Shown here: in pieces, positions 50,603 through 60,175 of the stretch | Layout: each line of letters opens with the position of its first letter | How positions within the stretch are numbered: the stretch's first letter is position 1 | The notes under the pieces: model-generated | The model's input: the letters and a program-made list of their open reading frames with translations, nothing else | The model's database searches: none | What the model was told of the DNA's origin: nothing | Position numbers and translations under genes: made by a program | Source of the DNA: Pedosphaera parvula Ellin514 | Lineage (GTDB): Bacteria; Verrucomicrobiota; Verrucomicrobiia; Limisphaerales; Pedosphaeraceae | NCBI RefSeq assembly: GCF_000172555.1 | Contig: NZ_ABOX02000027.1 | Location: 18,691 to 82,690 of the forward strand | DNA: 64,000 nt | Reading direction: 5' to 3'

Positions 50603-52450
50603 ATGACTCTACATTTTATTGATTGGGTTATTATTCTGCTCACGCTGGCGATCTGTTTTCTACCTGCCTTGTTTTTCGGCAAACGTGCGGGCAAGAGCAC
50701 TTCTGAGTTTTTTGCATCCGGGCGTTCCGTGCCCTGGTGGTTGGCGGGGTTATCGATGGTGGCCACTACTTTCAGCAGCGATACACCGAATTTGGTTACA
50801 GATATCGTGCGCCGGCAGGGAGTGGCCGGGAACTGGTGCTGGTGGGCATTCGCGCTGACGGGAATGGCGACGGTATTTTTTTACGCCCGATTGTGGCGTC
50901 GCTCGGGGGTGATGACGGACCTGGAGTTTTATGAGATTCGTTACTCCGGCAAAGCGGCAAGCTGCGTGCGGGGATTTCGCTCGGTTTATCTCGGGTTTTT
51001 CTTCAATTGCATGATCATGGCGACGGTGAATCTCGCGGCGTGCAAAATTGCCGGCATTTTGTTTGGCTTGCCGCGGTGGGAGACGCTGTTGATTTGTGGC
51101 GTGTTGAACGTGGTCTTTGCAGCGCACTCCGGTCTTTGGGGTGTGCTGGTCATCGATATGATTCAATTTTTTGTCAAGATGACAGCGGTGGTTGCCGCTG
51201 CGTATTTTGCCGTCAAACATGTGGGAGGCATGCATGAGCTGATTACAAAAGTTTCAGAAAAAACCGGACCGGATGGAGTGCGTTACCTCAACATTCTACC
51301 GGACTTTACAAACAATTGGGATCTGGCGATGGCGGTCTTCATCATGCCGATAGCGGTGCAATGGTGGGCGGTTTGGTATCCGGGCGCAGAGCCAGGTGGA
51401 GGCAGTTATATTGCACAACGAATGCTGGCATCAAAGTCCGAGAAGGATTCGCTGGGGGCCGTGCTTTTCTTCAACGTTGCCCACTATGTGTTGCGTCCGT
51501 GGCCATGGATTTTGGTGGCCTTGTGTTCACTGCTGGTCTATCCGGAGCTATCGGATATCCAGAAGGCCTTTCCCAACCTTGATCCCAAATTGCTGGGCCA
51601 CGACATTGCCTACCCGGCGATGCTCAAGTTTTTGCCGGTGGGTTTTATCGGCCTGATGGTGGGGGGGCTTATTGCAGCAAACTCTTCCACCATCCTGACG
51701 CATTTGAATTGGGGCGCATCCTATCTGGTGCACGATTTTTACCGGAGGTTCATTGTCACTAATGCCAGCGAAAAGCATTACGTGTGGGTGGGGCGATTGG
51801 CCACAGTCGGGTTGTTTGCTTCTGCGGCCGTGCTCACTTTTGCTTTGGATACGGCCAAGGATGCATTTGACATTATTTTGCAGGTTGGTGCTGGAACCGG
51901 CCTGCTGTATCTGCTGAGGTGGTTCTGGTGGAGGATCAATGCCTGGTGCGAAGTGGTGGCTATGGTTAGTTCGTTCCTTGTCTCAGTTGTTCTTTTGGTT
52001 TTAAAGCTCTATGGCACTGTGTTTAGCGCACACACAGCGTTGTTGACAACGATTGCAATAACCACGGTGTGCTGGGTTGCGGCGGCCTACCTGGCCCCGC
52101 AAACGGATGAAGAGACGTTGATTGCATTTTATAAGCGCGTCAGGCCGTTCGGCCCGGGGTGGAAACATATCCGCCTTAAGGCGGGCGTCAGCGAGAGTGA
52201 GGCGGAAGCGACTGGAGAAAACATTCCAATGTCACTTTTGGGGTGGGTGGCTGGCTGCACCGTGATCTGGTCCGGATTGTTTGCCACGGGTAACTATTTT
52301 TACGGGCGAAACGGAGTTGCGTTAATGCTCGCTCTAGTGTTTGCGATGAGCTCCGCGATCCTGGTTTGGGTGGTGAATAGGTTGTGGACTGCGCGTCCCA
52401 ATCAAAAACTGGAATCCAAGCTCGTCGAAGATGTGGCTCCGCCCGTTTGA
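50603..52450 (+). CDS. Sodium:solute symporter (SSS family)
   Basis: This 615-residue inner-membrane protein has about thirteen to fourteen helices. SSS signatures are FFASGRSVPWWLAGLSM in the first segments, ATTFSSDTPNLVTDI, YEIRYSGKAA, GGLIAANSSTILTHLNWGAS (the second Na+-site region), and RWFWWRINAWCEVVAM in the tail. Substrates of the family include sugars, amino acids, sialic acid and nucleosides; nothing nearby fixes it. The start ATG 50603 has a plausible hydrophobic N-terminus. Confidence 0.92.
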   Translation: MTLHFIDWVIILLTLAICFLPALFFGKRAGKSTSEFFASGRSVPWWLAGLSMVATTFSSDTPNLVTDIVRRQGVAGNWCWWAFALTGMATVFFYARLWRRSGVMTDLEFYEIRYSGKAASCVRGFRSVYLGFFFNCMIMATVNLAACKIAGILFGLPRWETLLICGVLNVVFAAHSGLWGVLVIDMIQFFVKMTAVVAAAYFAVKHVGGMHELITKVSEKTGPDGVRYLNILPDFTNNWDLAMAVFIMPIAVQWWAVWYPGAEPGGGSYIAQRMLASKSEKDSLGAVLFFNVAHYVLRPWPWILVALCSLLVYPELSDIQKAFPNLDPKLLGHDIAYPAMLKFLPVGFIGLMVGGLIAANSSTILTHLNWGASYLVHDFYRRFIVTNASEKHYVWVGRLATVGLFASAAVLTFALDTAKDAFDIILQVGAGTGLLYLLRWFWWRINAWCEVVAMVSSFLVSVVLLVLKLYGTVFSAHTALLTTIAITTVCWVAAAYLAPQTDEETLIAFYKRVRPFGPGWKHIRLKAGVSESEAEATGENIPMSLLGWVAGCTVIWSGLFATGNYFYGRNGVALMLALVFAMSSAILVWVVNRLWTARPNQKLESKLVEDVAPPV

Positions 52451-52609
52451 TGTCGAATGGAAATGGAATCTGGGCATACGGAAAGGAACCAAAAGGTTCT
52501 GGAGTTTGCCGCAACCAACCAGTCGTTCGCAATTTATGCCGCTGCCAGGGAGTAAGCGGGCAAAGGCAAGTTTTCGATTCACTCCATCCTTCTTCGTCCT
52601 AATCAAAAT

Positions 52610-52644
52610 TTGACGGCCTGCGTCATCAATTTTGATGACGTCAA
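52610..52644. promoter_or_regulatory. Cluster of inverted TGACG half-sites
   Basis: CGTCATCAA-TT-TTGATGACG is a near-perfect palindrome (52621-52640). It overlaps TGACGTCA (52636-52643) and is framed by TTGACG (52610-52615) and CGTCAA (52639-52644). It lies between the symporter and the lipoprotein/pseudopilin pair. There is no T-run after it, so an operator is more likely than a terminator. Confidence 0.4.
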
Positions 52645-52696
52645 TAAACACTAGTTCCACTTGCCGGTTGCAACGGAATTGCAGTAAGTAAGTTGC

Positions 52697-53068
52697 ATGA
52701 CCCGTGTGATTTTATTGGCCTTGCTGGCAACTGCATTGACCGCTTGCAAGAAGCATGAGGCGGTACCCAGTCCTCAAGCAGTTACGCAAGATCAGCCGGC
52801 TTCAGCGCCTCAGGAGGGAACTTCAGCGAGAGGGCCAAATCCGCTTCCTGCGGCGCCTGTGACGGTTAACGCTCCCGAAAACGGCGATGTCAATGCCACC
52901 CTGGGCCAACTCTCCCTGGAACTGCGTAAATATGTAGTTCGCACCAGAAGCGCTCCGAAGAGTTTTGAAGAATTTGCTGAAAAGGCTCAGTTGCAAGCTC
53001 CAACGCCGCCTGCGGGAAAGAAATATGCGATTCAGGGAGGGAAAATTGCTTTGGTGAACGCTAAATGA
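52697..53068 (+). CDS. Small lipoprotein
   Basis: The 123-residue precursor has a clear type II signal: [20 protein letters not shown], with the lipobox LTAC and the lipidated Cys at position 17. A Pro/Ala/Gln-rich linker follows, then a small domain ([42 protein letters not shown]). The same domain, ending in [12 protein letters not shown], recurs beside pseudopilin genes in this group. Its stop overlaps the next gene's start (ATGA), so the two are translated together. It probably sits in the periplasm; role unknown. Confidence 0.75.
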   Translation: MTRVILLALLATALTACKKHEAVPSPQAVTQDQPASAPQEGTSARGPNPLPAAPVTVNAPENGDVNATLGQLSLELRKYVVRTRSAPKSFEEFAEKAQLQAPTPPAGKKYAIQGGKIALVNAK

Positions 53069-53988
53069 AGTTTAGGCATATGAAAAAGATTCTATTCACG
53101 ATCCACGCAAGAGCAACGCGAGCTTATATACTGGGCAGGGGACGGCAGGGGTTTACTTTAATTGAGCTTTTAGTCGTTATTGCGATTATTGCCATCCTGG
53201 CGTCGTTGCTCCTTCCGGCGCTCGCTTCCGCCAGAGCCAAAGCCTGGCGAATTCAATGTACGTCCCAGATGAAGCAGTTGGGAGTTGGCTTTAACCTGTT
53301 TGCCACTGATCATGAGGATATGTTTCCACCTGCGGGATATGGAACCAGTTCCGGTCAGCTGGCGTGGGACAGCTGGATCCATCGATATATCGGTGGAAAT
53401 GCATCGGACGCAGATCTGATTAGCGGGCTTACGAGCATCGACGCGTGCCCAAAGGTCGAGAAATGTCCCGGCGACCGAGTTGCAATCATGGCTGCATGGG
53501 CGAACTACGGTCAGCGCAGAACCTATGCCATGAACAGTGTTGGAGGCAATTGGAGCACGGAATATCAAGTCGATACTAAAAAGCAGAGTTATCCTTTGCC
53601 ACCGATTAGTCATGGCGTGGGTATTTATTGGCAGGATGGCGGCGGGGCCGGTGGCCTTCCAGATTGGGAGGCGAAAGGGTATAAGACGACAGTAGTGTCA
53701 GATCCAAGCGGAACGATCTTGTTGGTGGAACAACCGAATTTTCAGAATGTAGTCGGCAATATCTGGCCTTGCATTTCGATCGGCCCCCTAGGCAGCGGAG
53801 ATCTGTACCAGACTGATCCCTCTCCCGGGAGCCATAACTACGGAAATGATGAGTACGGCATTCACAGCAAGCGATTCAATTATCTGTTCCATGATGGGCA
53901 TGTCCAAGCTTTGAAGCTCGAACAGACGGTTGGTTCCGGGACTTTGGCCAACCCCAAAGGGATGTGGACGGTAAAACAAAATGACTAA
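53065..53988 (+). CDS. Type II-like pseudopilin
   Basis: The 307-residue precursor has a 28-residue leader and the canonical prepilin cleavage site [19 protein letters not shown], with Gly at -1, Phe at +1 and Glu at +5. [20 protein letters not shown] follows, as in the DUF1559-like family. The body carries [23 protein letters not shown] and ends with [15 protein letters not shown], the H-x-G-H tail typical of Verrucomicrobia/Planctomycetes members. The first ATG overlaps the lipoprotein stop; ATG 53080 is the alternative. No secretion ATPase is nearby. Confidence 0.9.
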   Translation: MKFRHMKKILFTIHARATRAYILGRGRQGFTLIELLVVIAIIAILASLLLPALASARAKAWRIQCTSQMKQLGVGFNLFATDHEDMFPPAGYGTSSGQLAWDSWIHRYIGGNASDADLISGLTSIDACPKVEKCPGDRVAIMAAWANYGQRRTYAMNSVGGNWSTEYQVDTKKQSYPLPPISHGVGIYWQDGGGAGGLPDWEAKGYKTTVVSDPSGTILLVEQPNFQNVVGNIWPCISIGPLGSGDLYQTDPSPGSHNYGNDEYGIHSKRFNYLFHDGHVQALKLEQTVGSGTLANPKGMWTVKQND

Positions 53989-54209
53989 TTGACTAATCAA
54001 CGGCTGGGATCGAGCAAGGATTCCAGCTCCTGAAAGGGGCAAGACTTGATCTCGGCCTTCCGTGGAACTCCAGGTTAAAGCTGTTTTACATTCATACCTT
54101 TGCAGCAATCGCTCACGATTGATCAAACCATTTATTTGAGACGGCAGAAGCAATGGTCCCGCCACTCATTGCTTGTGCGTTGTGTAAACTGGAACCGGTT
54201 CCTGTGATT

Positions 54210-57200
54210 TTAAGGCTGTTGGACAGCGCGATAAAAGCGATACTGATGGTTTGAGGCACCTGGATCGATCAGATAGAACGGACTGGAAACTGGAGTGTTG
54301 GTGCTCAGAGAAATCCAGTCAGCGAAATTGGTTGTTGCCTGAAGGATGTAGCCCTTTCCTGTCTGACCCGAGAGTTGGACCTGAAATGCTCCATTGGAGA
54401 AAGCACCGGGAGCAGTGAACAACACGTTGGGGAAAATGGTGAATATACCACTGGCAGCGACACTGTTAGTGAAACCAGTTTCAAATGCGTTCGCGTTCAC
54501 CGTGAGGCTGTTGGTCAAGGTCAGTGGCCCGGAGTAAAGCAGTGAACTGCTGGTCGGCAGAGTGCCATCCAAGGTGTAGTGAATCGCAGCATTCGGGTCA
54601 GGATGCTGCAGGGTGACACTCACGGACCCCAGGAATGTGCCGCCAGTTGGAGTGATGGTGGGTGGTGACAAGGCGGGCGTACCCGGCAGACTGTTGATCC
54701 AGCCGGCCAACACCGTCAGTGCGTTGGTGTCGACGAGATTCCTGGCCAGCGGCGGCATTTTGACGGCGGAATCAATGCTGTTCATCCGACCGTAAAGCAC
54801 GGAGCGCCAGATATCTTTCGGGACCACCACGCGGGCGTTGTCATATCCAAGATTACCTTTGGCAAGGATGCCGTTAATAATGTTCTGATTGCCCAACGAA
54901 GTGTCATAGCGCGCATCGAAGGTGATGCCGCTGCCGCCAGGGCGGTGACACGAAGCGCAATTGGCGTCGAGGTAGGAACGGGCACGGTCGACGAGCGGGG
55001 CGCTTTGATTTGTAAGCGCGGCCAACTGCGTATAGGTGGCAATGTTGGACTCATTGATGGCTGGGTAGAAAAGTCCCAGGCGATTCAGAGTCCGGAGTTG
55101 GTTGTCTGTTTGGCCGGTTGTTGCATAGGTGAAGTTGCCGTTGAGTTGGCGGGTCTTGACGCCCAGAACGTAGTTGGCCGCAGGCGTGTGACAGGTCAGG
55201 CAATCAGCTGGGCTGGGATAGTACCAGGTTTGCGTGCGCGATCCGCTGGCAGTAGTGATGACAATGTCTTCGTTGAGGCTGTTGGTGAGCAGATCAGCAT
55301 CGCTATTGTCCGGGCGCCATTTATAGGTCACGCCGTAAACGCCGCCGTTGTTATCGCGCACAATGAGGCGTGTTTCGAGTCGTCGTTTCGTGTTGGGATT
55401 GGTTTCATCCGTGGCCAGTTCGAAATGTTTGACGAAGATGGTGCCACTGGGGAATGTCCATTCGCCGGTTGGGGCAAAACCGATTTGTTCGTTGGTGGTG
55501 TAAGGTGCGCCGGTGTTCGGCACAGCAAGCCAGCGAGTTTTAAGCGCGGCATCGGACCAGAGGGGGACATTCACATTGTAGGGGATCAATCCTCCAAATG
55601 GAGCCATGGTTGCCGTGTTGGTAAAGACACCGGTTTGTGAGAGTGTGGGTGGCAAGGAGCCATTGATGGTGCTCGGCATGTTCAGGAAAGGTGTGACTTG
55701 GGCGCGGGTGGTCATGCCGTAAGGCTGGCCGCTGCCGGCTGTCACAGTGATGTTCACGGGCGCGGAGGTTCCGCTATATCCCGCACCGTCATAGGCGACA
55801 GCGGTCAGTGAATAGCTTCCGGCAGCGAATCCTGGCACAGTGAGGCTATAGGGAGCATTACTTACGCTGCCTAAAAGGGAGTTGCTGGAATAAAAATCGA
55901 CTCTCGAGACTGAATTATCATCGTCGGTGGCCTGAGCCGTAATCGTGACGCTGGCGATGCCTGGGAATGAGGAATTATTCGTAGGACTGGAAATGCTGAC
56001 CACAGGTGGTTGATTGGAGACCGGGTAAAGCTGCGTCTGCGGAATGATAGTTTTGGCGGTGGAGGGACTGCTCCAGGACAAGCTGGCTTGAGCTCCGCCT
56101 CCATTTTCATAATAATCCATCTGGATATTATATTTTTGTTGAGCGGCGAGCGTAATTAAGCCACTCCATTCTGTGGCACCCTGATCCACCCAATGGTCGA
56201 TGAGCAGTTGACCGTTCACCCAGAGGCGAACTCCATCATCCGTCGTGGTATAGAAAGTATAATTTTCGCTGAACTGAGGCTGGACGGAACCAGTCCAGCG
56301 CGCGGTGAAGTGATCGCTGCTGACTTTGGGATCAGGCGCACCATTGTTCCAAAGGAAATTTACTGTAGCATCGGTGCGTACCAGGCTAGGAGAGCCGTTG
56401 AAGGTCATCAACTGGTTGGAATAATAAGCGCCGCGCAGGCCGATTCCAGTTCCAACGGATGAACTGTTTATGAAGGTAGCGACGGTGGCACCGCTATCCG
56501 TGGAACCGGGCTTGAACGCCTGGGCAGTGACCGCCGCTGTGTTTGTCACAACGAATGGGCCAGTGTAAAGAGTCGAATTGGTGGTGGGCTTGGTGCCATC
56601 GAGCGTGTAGTAGATGACCGCGCCAGGTGTGGCGTCAGAGATGGTCACGGCGACAGAATTGGTGAACAGCCCGCCGTTGGGAGCAATTATGGGCGGGACA
56701 ACAAAGGTGCTGAGGCCGTAAACATTGAGCCGACCGGAGAAGGTCGAGAGATAGACTTTGCCGTTAACGACAGTGGGAGGAGTAAACTTGCCATAATTGC
56801 CGACGGAATCGCGAGCGCTGACCTGCTCGGAATTCCAGAGTTCGTTGGTGACATTTTGCGCATCGTAGGCGTGCAGGATGCCGGGGCGGACGGCCTGGTT
56901 GGCATCACCGCTCAGTTGATGATAGGCCCAGAGGATGCCTGTTCCGGCGTTGGTGCCATTGGCAGAGATGGAAAGCATGCCGCCAGTTTGGCCATTGGGA
57001 GCCGCTGTTGGGCTTTGGGCATACGCAGGCGTGTTAAAGCGGCTGAGCGTGCGATCGAATTTGTATTGCTGCAAACGCACAGAAGAAGGCCAGATATAGC
57101 AGAAGGAACCGTTTGGGCCATCCCACCAGACGGGGCTGCCGTGGATATGATCGGTGGAGACCGCGAAACTCTGAATGATGTTCGTGTCTGCAGTCGAGGA

Positions 57201-59639
57201 ACCGCTCAGGCCGCCCATATTATCGCGATCCACCAGATAGAAAACACCCTGCTTGCCGCCGGAGCAGGCGAGGGTTGTGCCGGGTATGAGCAACAGACCG
57301 GCAGAGCCGAGGTCGATGTCGCCATTTTCCAGAGCCTGATAGTTGTAAGGCGTGAACCAACTGGCGATGGTGAAGTTTGTGCCGTTGCGGGTGAGCTTCA
57401 GGAAGCTTTCCCCACGGTTCACCAGGCTGCGCGGATTGCCGCTGACACCGACGGTTCCGTTTGCAATGGAGAGATAGATGTTGCCGTTCGCATCGGCAGA
57501 AGGAGCCTGGCCGCTCTGCCAGATACCGCCATCGGTGCCGTTCGGTGTTGTGTTGTATACTACCGAGCGTTGCAGGGTGGCAGCATCGTAGCCAATAAAC
57601 CAACCGTGGTACGGGCCCCAATCGCAATGGGAAGCCCAGCCGATGTAAACGATGCCATTTATAAGTGCGAGTCCTGAACGTTGATTTTGCCTTTGCGGAT
57701 CGAACGTGATCATTCCGCCGACACTGCCATCGCCGGTTCCCGGGTAGCTTGCCGTGATTACCACCGGGCTGTTGGGCCGATCCAGGCCTGTGGTGATATT
57801 CAAGGCGTGAAGGCGTTGGACATAGGTGGAACCATTTTCCTTTGTGCGTGCGACTAAATAGATGGTGCCAGTGGCGGGATCAATGACTGGAGTGCTCACA
57901 ATACCCATGTTCCCGCTGAAGTCCCGATAGTTGCCGCCGCAGGCACCGGTCATGTCAGTATTACGTGGAGCGACAATGTTTGGCCCCAGAAAACTATTGG
58001 TCCAGTAAGGAGCAGTGACGGAAGCATCGTCGGCATCGAAGGCGTAAACCGTATCATTAACAGTGGCGACGATGACAATGTTATGAACGCCTTTGCCGGG
58101 GATGTTCACATTCGTCATGACGAGCGGTTGGGCGTAAATTTGGTCGTCCACCGCGCGGGAAAACATCAGGCCGAACTGATTGCTGTTCACGTTATTGACG
58201 TTTAAAGTGTTTTCCTGAAGGTTCGCGCCAGTGCGGGCCTGATCATTGTGCTGTGTGAGAACTGCGACCAAGGGTGGATTGGTCGTCGAGGTGGTAAAGA
58301 ATAAGGATGGCGTTGCCCAGGCCGTGCCAGCGCTGTTGACTGCCTTGCTGGTGAAGAAATAAGTCGTGTTTGAAGCGAGTCCAGAGACAGCGTAGGAAAA
58401 CGGGCCGGACTGTGCGCCGAGGGCGACGTTTTGCGTCCAGGCTGCGGGGTTGCTCCCACCGTTGGTGAGGCCGTAATAAAGAGTGACCTGTGGGGAGTCA
58501 TTGCCAGTGGTGAGGACTTGTCCATTGAGCGTTGCAAGCGTGGCCGCGATACTACTGGAGGGCAAGTTAGTGATGGTGGCAAGAGCGGATGCAGGTGTCA
58601 CGAATGAGAGCGAGGGTGTAGCCCAGTTGGTGCCGGCGAAATTCGTGGCCCGAGAGGTGAAGTAATAGGTCGTGCCGGCGGTGAGTCCCGTTATGGTTTG
58701 GGAGAATGCTCCCGACTGAGTGCCCAATGCGATGCTTTGCGTCCAGGTGGCGGGACTGGTGCCGCCATTAACCGTTCCATAGTAGAGGGTAGTCTGCGGG
58801 GTGCCACCGCCAGTTGAAATAATCTGGCCGCCCAAGGTTGCCGATTTCGACTGAATATTCGTAGCTGGTATATTCGTGAGCGTGGGGGCTGTCACGGGAG
58901 TGGAATCACCGCTGATAGCATAGATGCCAGTGACGCCTGCACTCGGCACCTGGTCAAAACTAACACTTACCAATGGCTTATTGTTGGCACCAAAAGTTGC
59001 GGCCAGATCAATGGTGGTTTGGTAGAAGCGGGGATCAGCGGGCGCGCCGCTCGTATTGCCAGTGTTCAGATTGATGCGTTCCACGCCCTGCAGGGCAAAA
59101 CCAGCATTGGAAAACCAATCCGAGGCGTTGCAATTGGTAGCGAAGGTGCTGCCGTCATTGAAATGCAATGTCACATTGGCGTTACCACCACCACCACCCG
59201 AATTGGCGAGGATGGCGATGCGGGAGTAAGTGGCTGGGGTGACCAATGTCAGCGTGCCGGTGGTGATGCCGGTATCGCTGCTCATCACCAGCGCATTGTT
59301 ACCGGTGTAAGGTTGGAATTGAAAAACCGTGCCGTCGCCAAAAGCACTGGTGACAGCCCCTGAAGCTGGCAAACCATAGGTTTTACCGGAGAGACCGCTT
59401 TGATAGAAGGCTGTGCCTTCGCCGGGATTAAATTCGAACGCGGTGCTAAAAGGTGGCCCGGCGGAATTGGTTTCCACAACCACGTCCAGATTAAATCCGG
59501 TGAGGGCAATTGGGGCCATGTTGGCGGCATGTAATCCCTGCGCGAGACAAGAAAGTAGAATGGTAAAAAGACACAGTGCGCGACGAGTGCCGATCAATAC
59601 AATTAAGATAGAATGCTGGAAGCGAGATACTTCAGTCAT
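54210..59639 (-). CDS. Giant secreted multidomain protein with beta-propeller, PA14 and two haem-c motifs
   Basis: The 1809-residue precursor has a signal peptide (LCLFTILLSCLAQGLHAA). Order: an N-terminal jelly-roll-like domain (to about 245), two FN3-like repeats of about 100 residues (TTLYYGTVNGGTSPATW / VTLYYGLTNGGSNPAAW), a PQQ-type propeller (about 460-980; DDQIYAQPLVMTNVN, GIVSTPVIDPATGTIYLV), a chitobiase-C-like domain (VIYYTLDGTKPTT), a PA14 domain (about 1085-1210; YTFYTTTDDGVRLWVNG), an Ig-like domain, a cytochrome-like part with haem motifs DCLTCH (about 1480) and NCASCH (about 1560), a second chitobiase-C-like domain and a C-terminal beta domain. A surface redox or adhesion role is inferred. 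Confidence 0.88.
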   Translation of the reverse strand: MTEVSRFQHSILIVLIGTRRALCLFTILLSCLAQGLHAANMAPIALTGFNLDVVVETNSAGPPFSTAFEFNPGEGTAFYQSGLSGKTYGLPASGAVTSAFGDGTVFQFQPYTGNNALVMSSDTGITTGTLTLVTPATYSRIAILANSGGGGGNANVTLHFNDGSTFATNCNASDWFSNAGFALQGVERINLNTGNTSGAPADPRFYQTTIDLAATFGANNKPLVSVSFDQVPSAGVTGIYAISGDSTPVTAPTLTNIPATNIQSKSATLGGQIISTGGGTPQTTLYYGTVNGGTSPATWTQSIALGTQSGAFSQTITGLTAGTTYYFTSRATNFAGTNWATPSLSFVTPASALATITNLPSSSIAATLATLNGQVLTTGNDSPQVTLYYGLTNGGSNPAAWTQNVALGAQSGPFSYAVSGLASNTTYFFTSKAVNSAGTAWATPSLFFTTSTTNPPLVAVLTQHNDQARTGANLQENTLNVNNVNSNQFGLMFSRAVDDQIYAQPLVMTNVNIPGKGVHNIVIVATVNDTVYAFDADDASVTAPYWTNSFLGPNIVAPRNTDMTGACGGNYRDFSGNMGIVSTPVIDPATGTIYLVARTKENGSTYVQRLHALNITTGLDRPNSPVVITASYPGTGDGSVGGMITFDPQRQNQRSGLALINGIVYIGWASHCDWGPYHGWFIGYDAATLQRSVVYNTTPNGTDGGIWQSGQAPSADANGNIYLSIANGTVGVSGNPRSLVNRGESFLKLTRNGTNFTIASWFTPYNYQALENGDIDLGSAGLLLIPGTTLACSGGKQGVFYLVDRDNMGGLSGSSTADTNIIQSFAVSTDHIHGSPVWWDGPNGSFCYIWPSSVRLQQYKFDRTLSRFNTPAYAQSPTAAPNGQTGGMLSISANGTNAGTGILWAYHQLSGDANQAVRPGILHAYDAQNVTNELWNSEQVSARDSVGNYGKFTPPTVVNGKVYLSTFSGRLNVYGLSTFVVPPIIAPNGGLFTNSVAVTISDATPGAVIYYTLDGTKPTTNSTLYTGPFVVTNTAAVTAQAFKPGSTDSGATVATFINSSSVGTGIGLRGAYYSNQLMTFNGSPSLVRTDATVNFLWNNGAPDPKVSSDHFTARWTGSVQPQFSENYTFYTTTDDGVRLWVNGQLLIDHWVDQGATEWSGLITLAAQQKYNIQMDYYENGGGAQASLSWSSPSTAKTIIPQTQLYPVSNQPPVVSISSPTNNSSFPGIASVTITAQATDDDNSVSRVDFYSSNSLLGSVSNAPYSLTVPGFAAGSYSLTAVAYDGAGYSGTSAPVNITVTAGSGQPYGMTTRAQVTPFLNMPSTINGSLPPTLSQTGVFTNTATMAPFGGLIPYNVNVPLWSDAALKTRWLAVPNTGAPYTTNEQIGFAPTGEWTFPSGTIFVKHFELATDETNPNTKRRLETRLIVRDNNGGVYGVTYKWRPDNSDADLLTNSLNEDIVITTASGSRTQTWYYPSPADCLTCHTPAANYVLGVKTRQLNGNFTYATTGQTDNQLRTLNRLGLFYPAINESNIATYTQLAALTNQSAPLVDRARSYLDANCASCHRPGGSGITFDARYDTSLGNQNIINGILAKGNLGYDNARVVVPKDIWRSVLYGRMNSIDSAVKMPPLARNLVDTNALTVLAGWINSLPGTPALSPPTITPTGGTFLGSVSVTLQHPDPNAAIHYTLDGTLPTSSSLLYSGPLTLTNSLTVNANAFETGFTNSVAASGIFTIFPNVLFTAPGAFSNGAFQVQLSGQTGKGYILQATTNFADWISLSTNTPVSSPFYLIDPGASNHQYRFYRAVQQP

Positions 59640-60175
59640 AACATATAGGGTTACGGGGTTTATCCTAGCTGACTACCGGTTTTCAGCAAGTCAAATGCCC
59701 CTTTTTCATATCCTGAAAAGTCTTCATTGAGCTGAGCAAAATTAATCAGTGAACCACTGCACGGCCTCCTCTCACCAGGCCAGTAACCTCAAGTCGCGGG
59801 GCTTTCCATCTGGTTCAGTGTTTATTAAGGAATCTGCGAGGCCGCCAATCTGGTGTCGTGATATTGCAAATCAATGATTTCTCAAATAACTGATTGTAAC
59901 ACCAGTTAAGATGTAGCTCGCATCTCTCCAGTAATTACATTCAAAATAGGCCGTAAGCATGATGCATCAGAGCCGGAAGGATGGGGAACGCCCGTCTGAT
60001 GAAACCGAGGCCCACTGCCGCGACGAAGGGGGGCAGGCCTGGCAGTGTTTTGGAAAAGCAGTTGGACGATTCAAGATTGGTGTTTAGGTATTTTAAACGG
60101 ATGGACATTTCCCTCTCCTTACAGGATGGACAAAAATAGAACAGTTAACCAACATCACGCAGTCTCGGATATTGT
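59640..60175. other. Intergenic region without a gene
   Basis: The 536 bases between divergent secreted proteins hold no convincing open frame. ATCAATGATTTCTC and AACACCAGTT-type AT-rich stretches (59860-59930) could be promoter DNA for either side, but no element could be fixed. The part about 59960-60080 is GC-rich and looks like decayed coding sequence. Confidence 0.4.
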
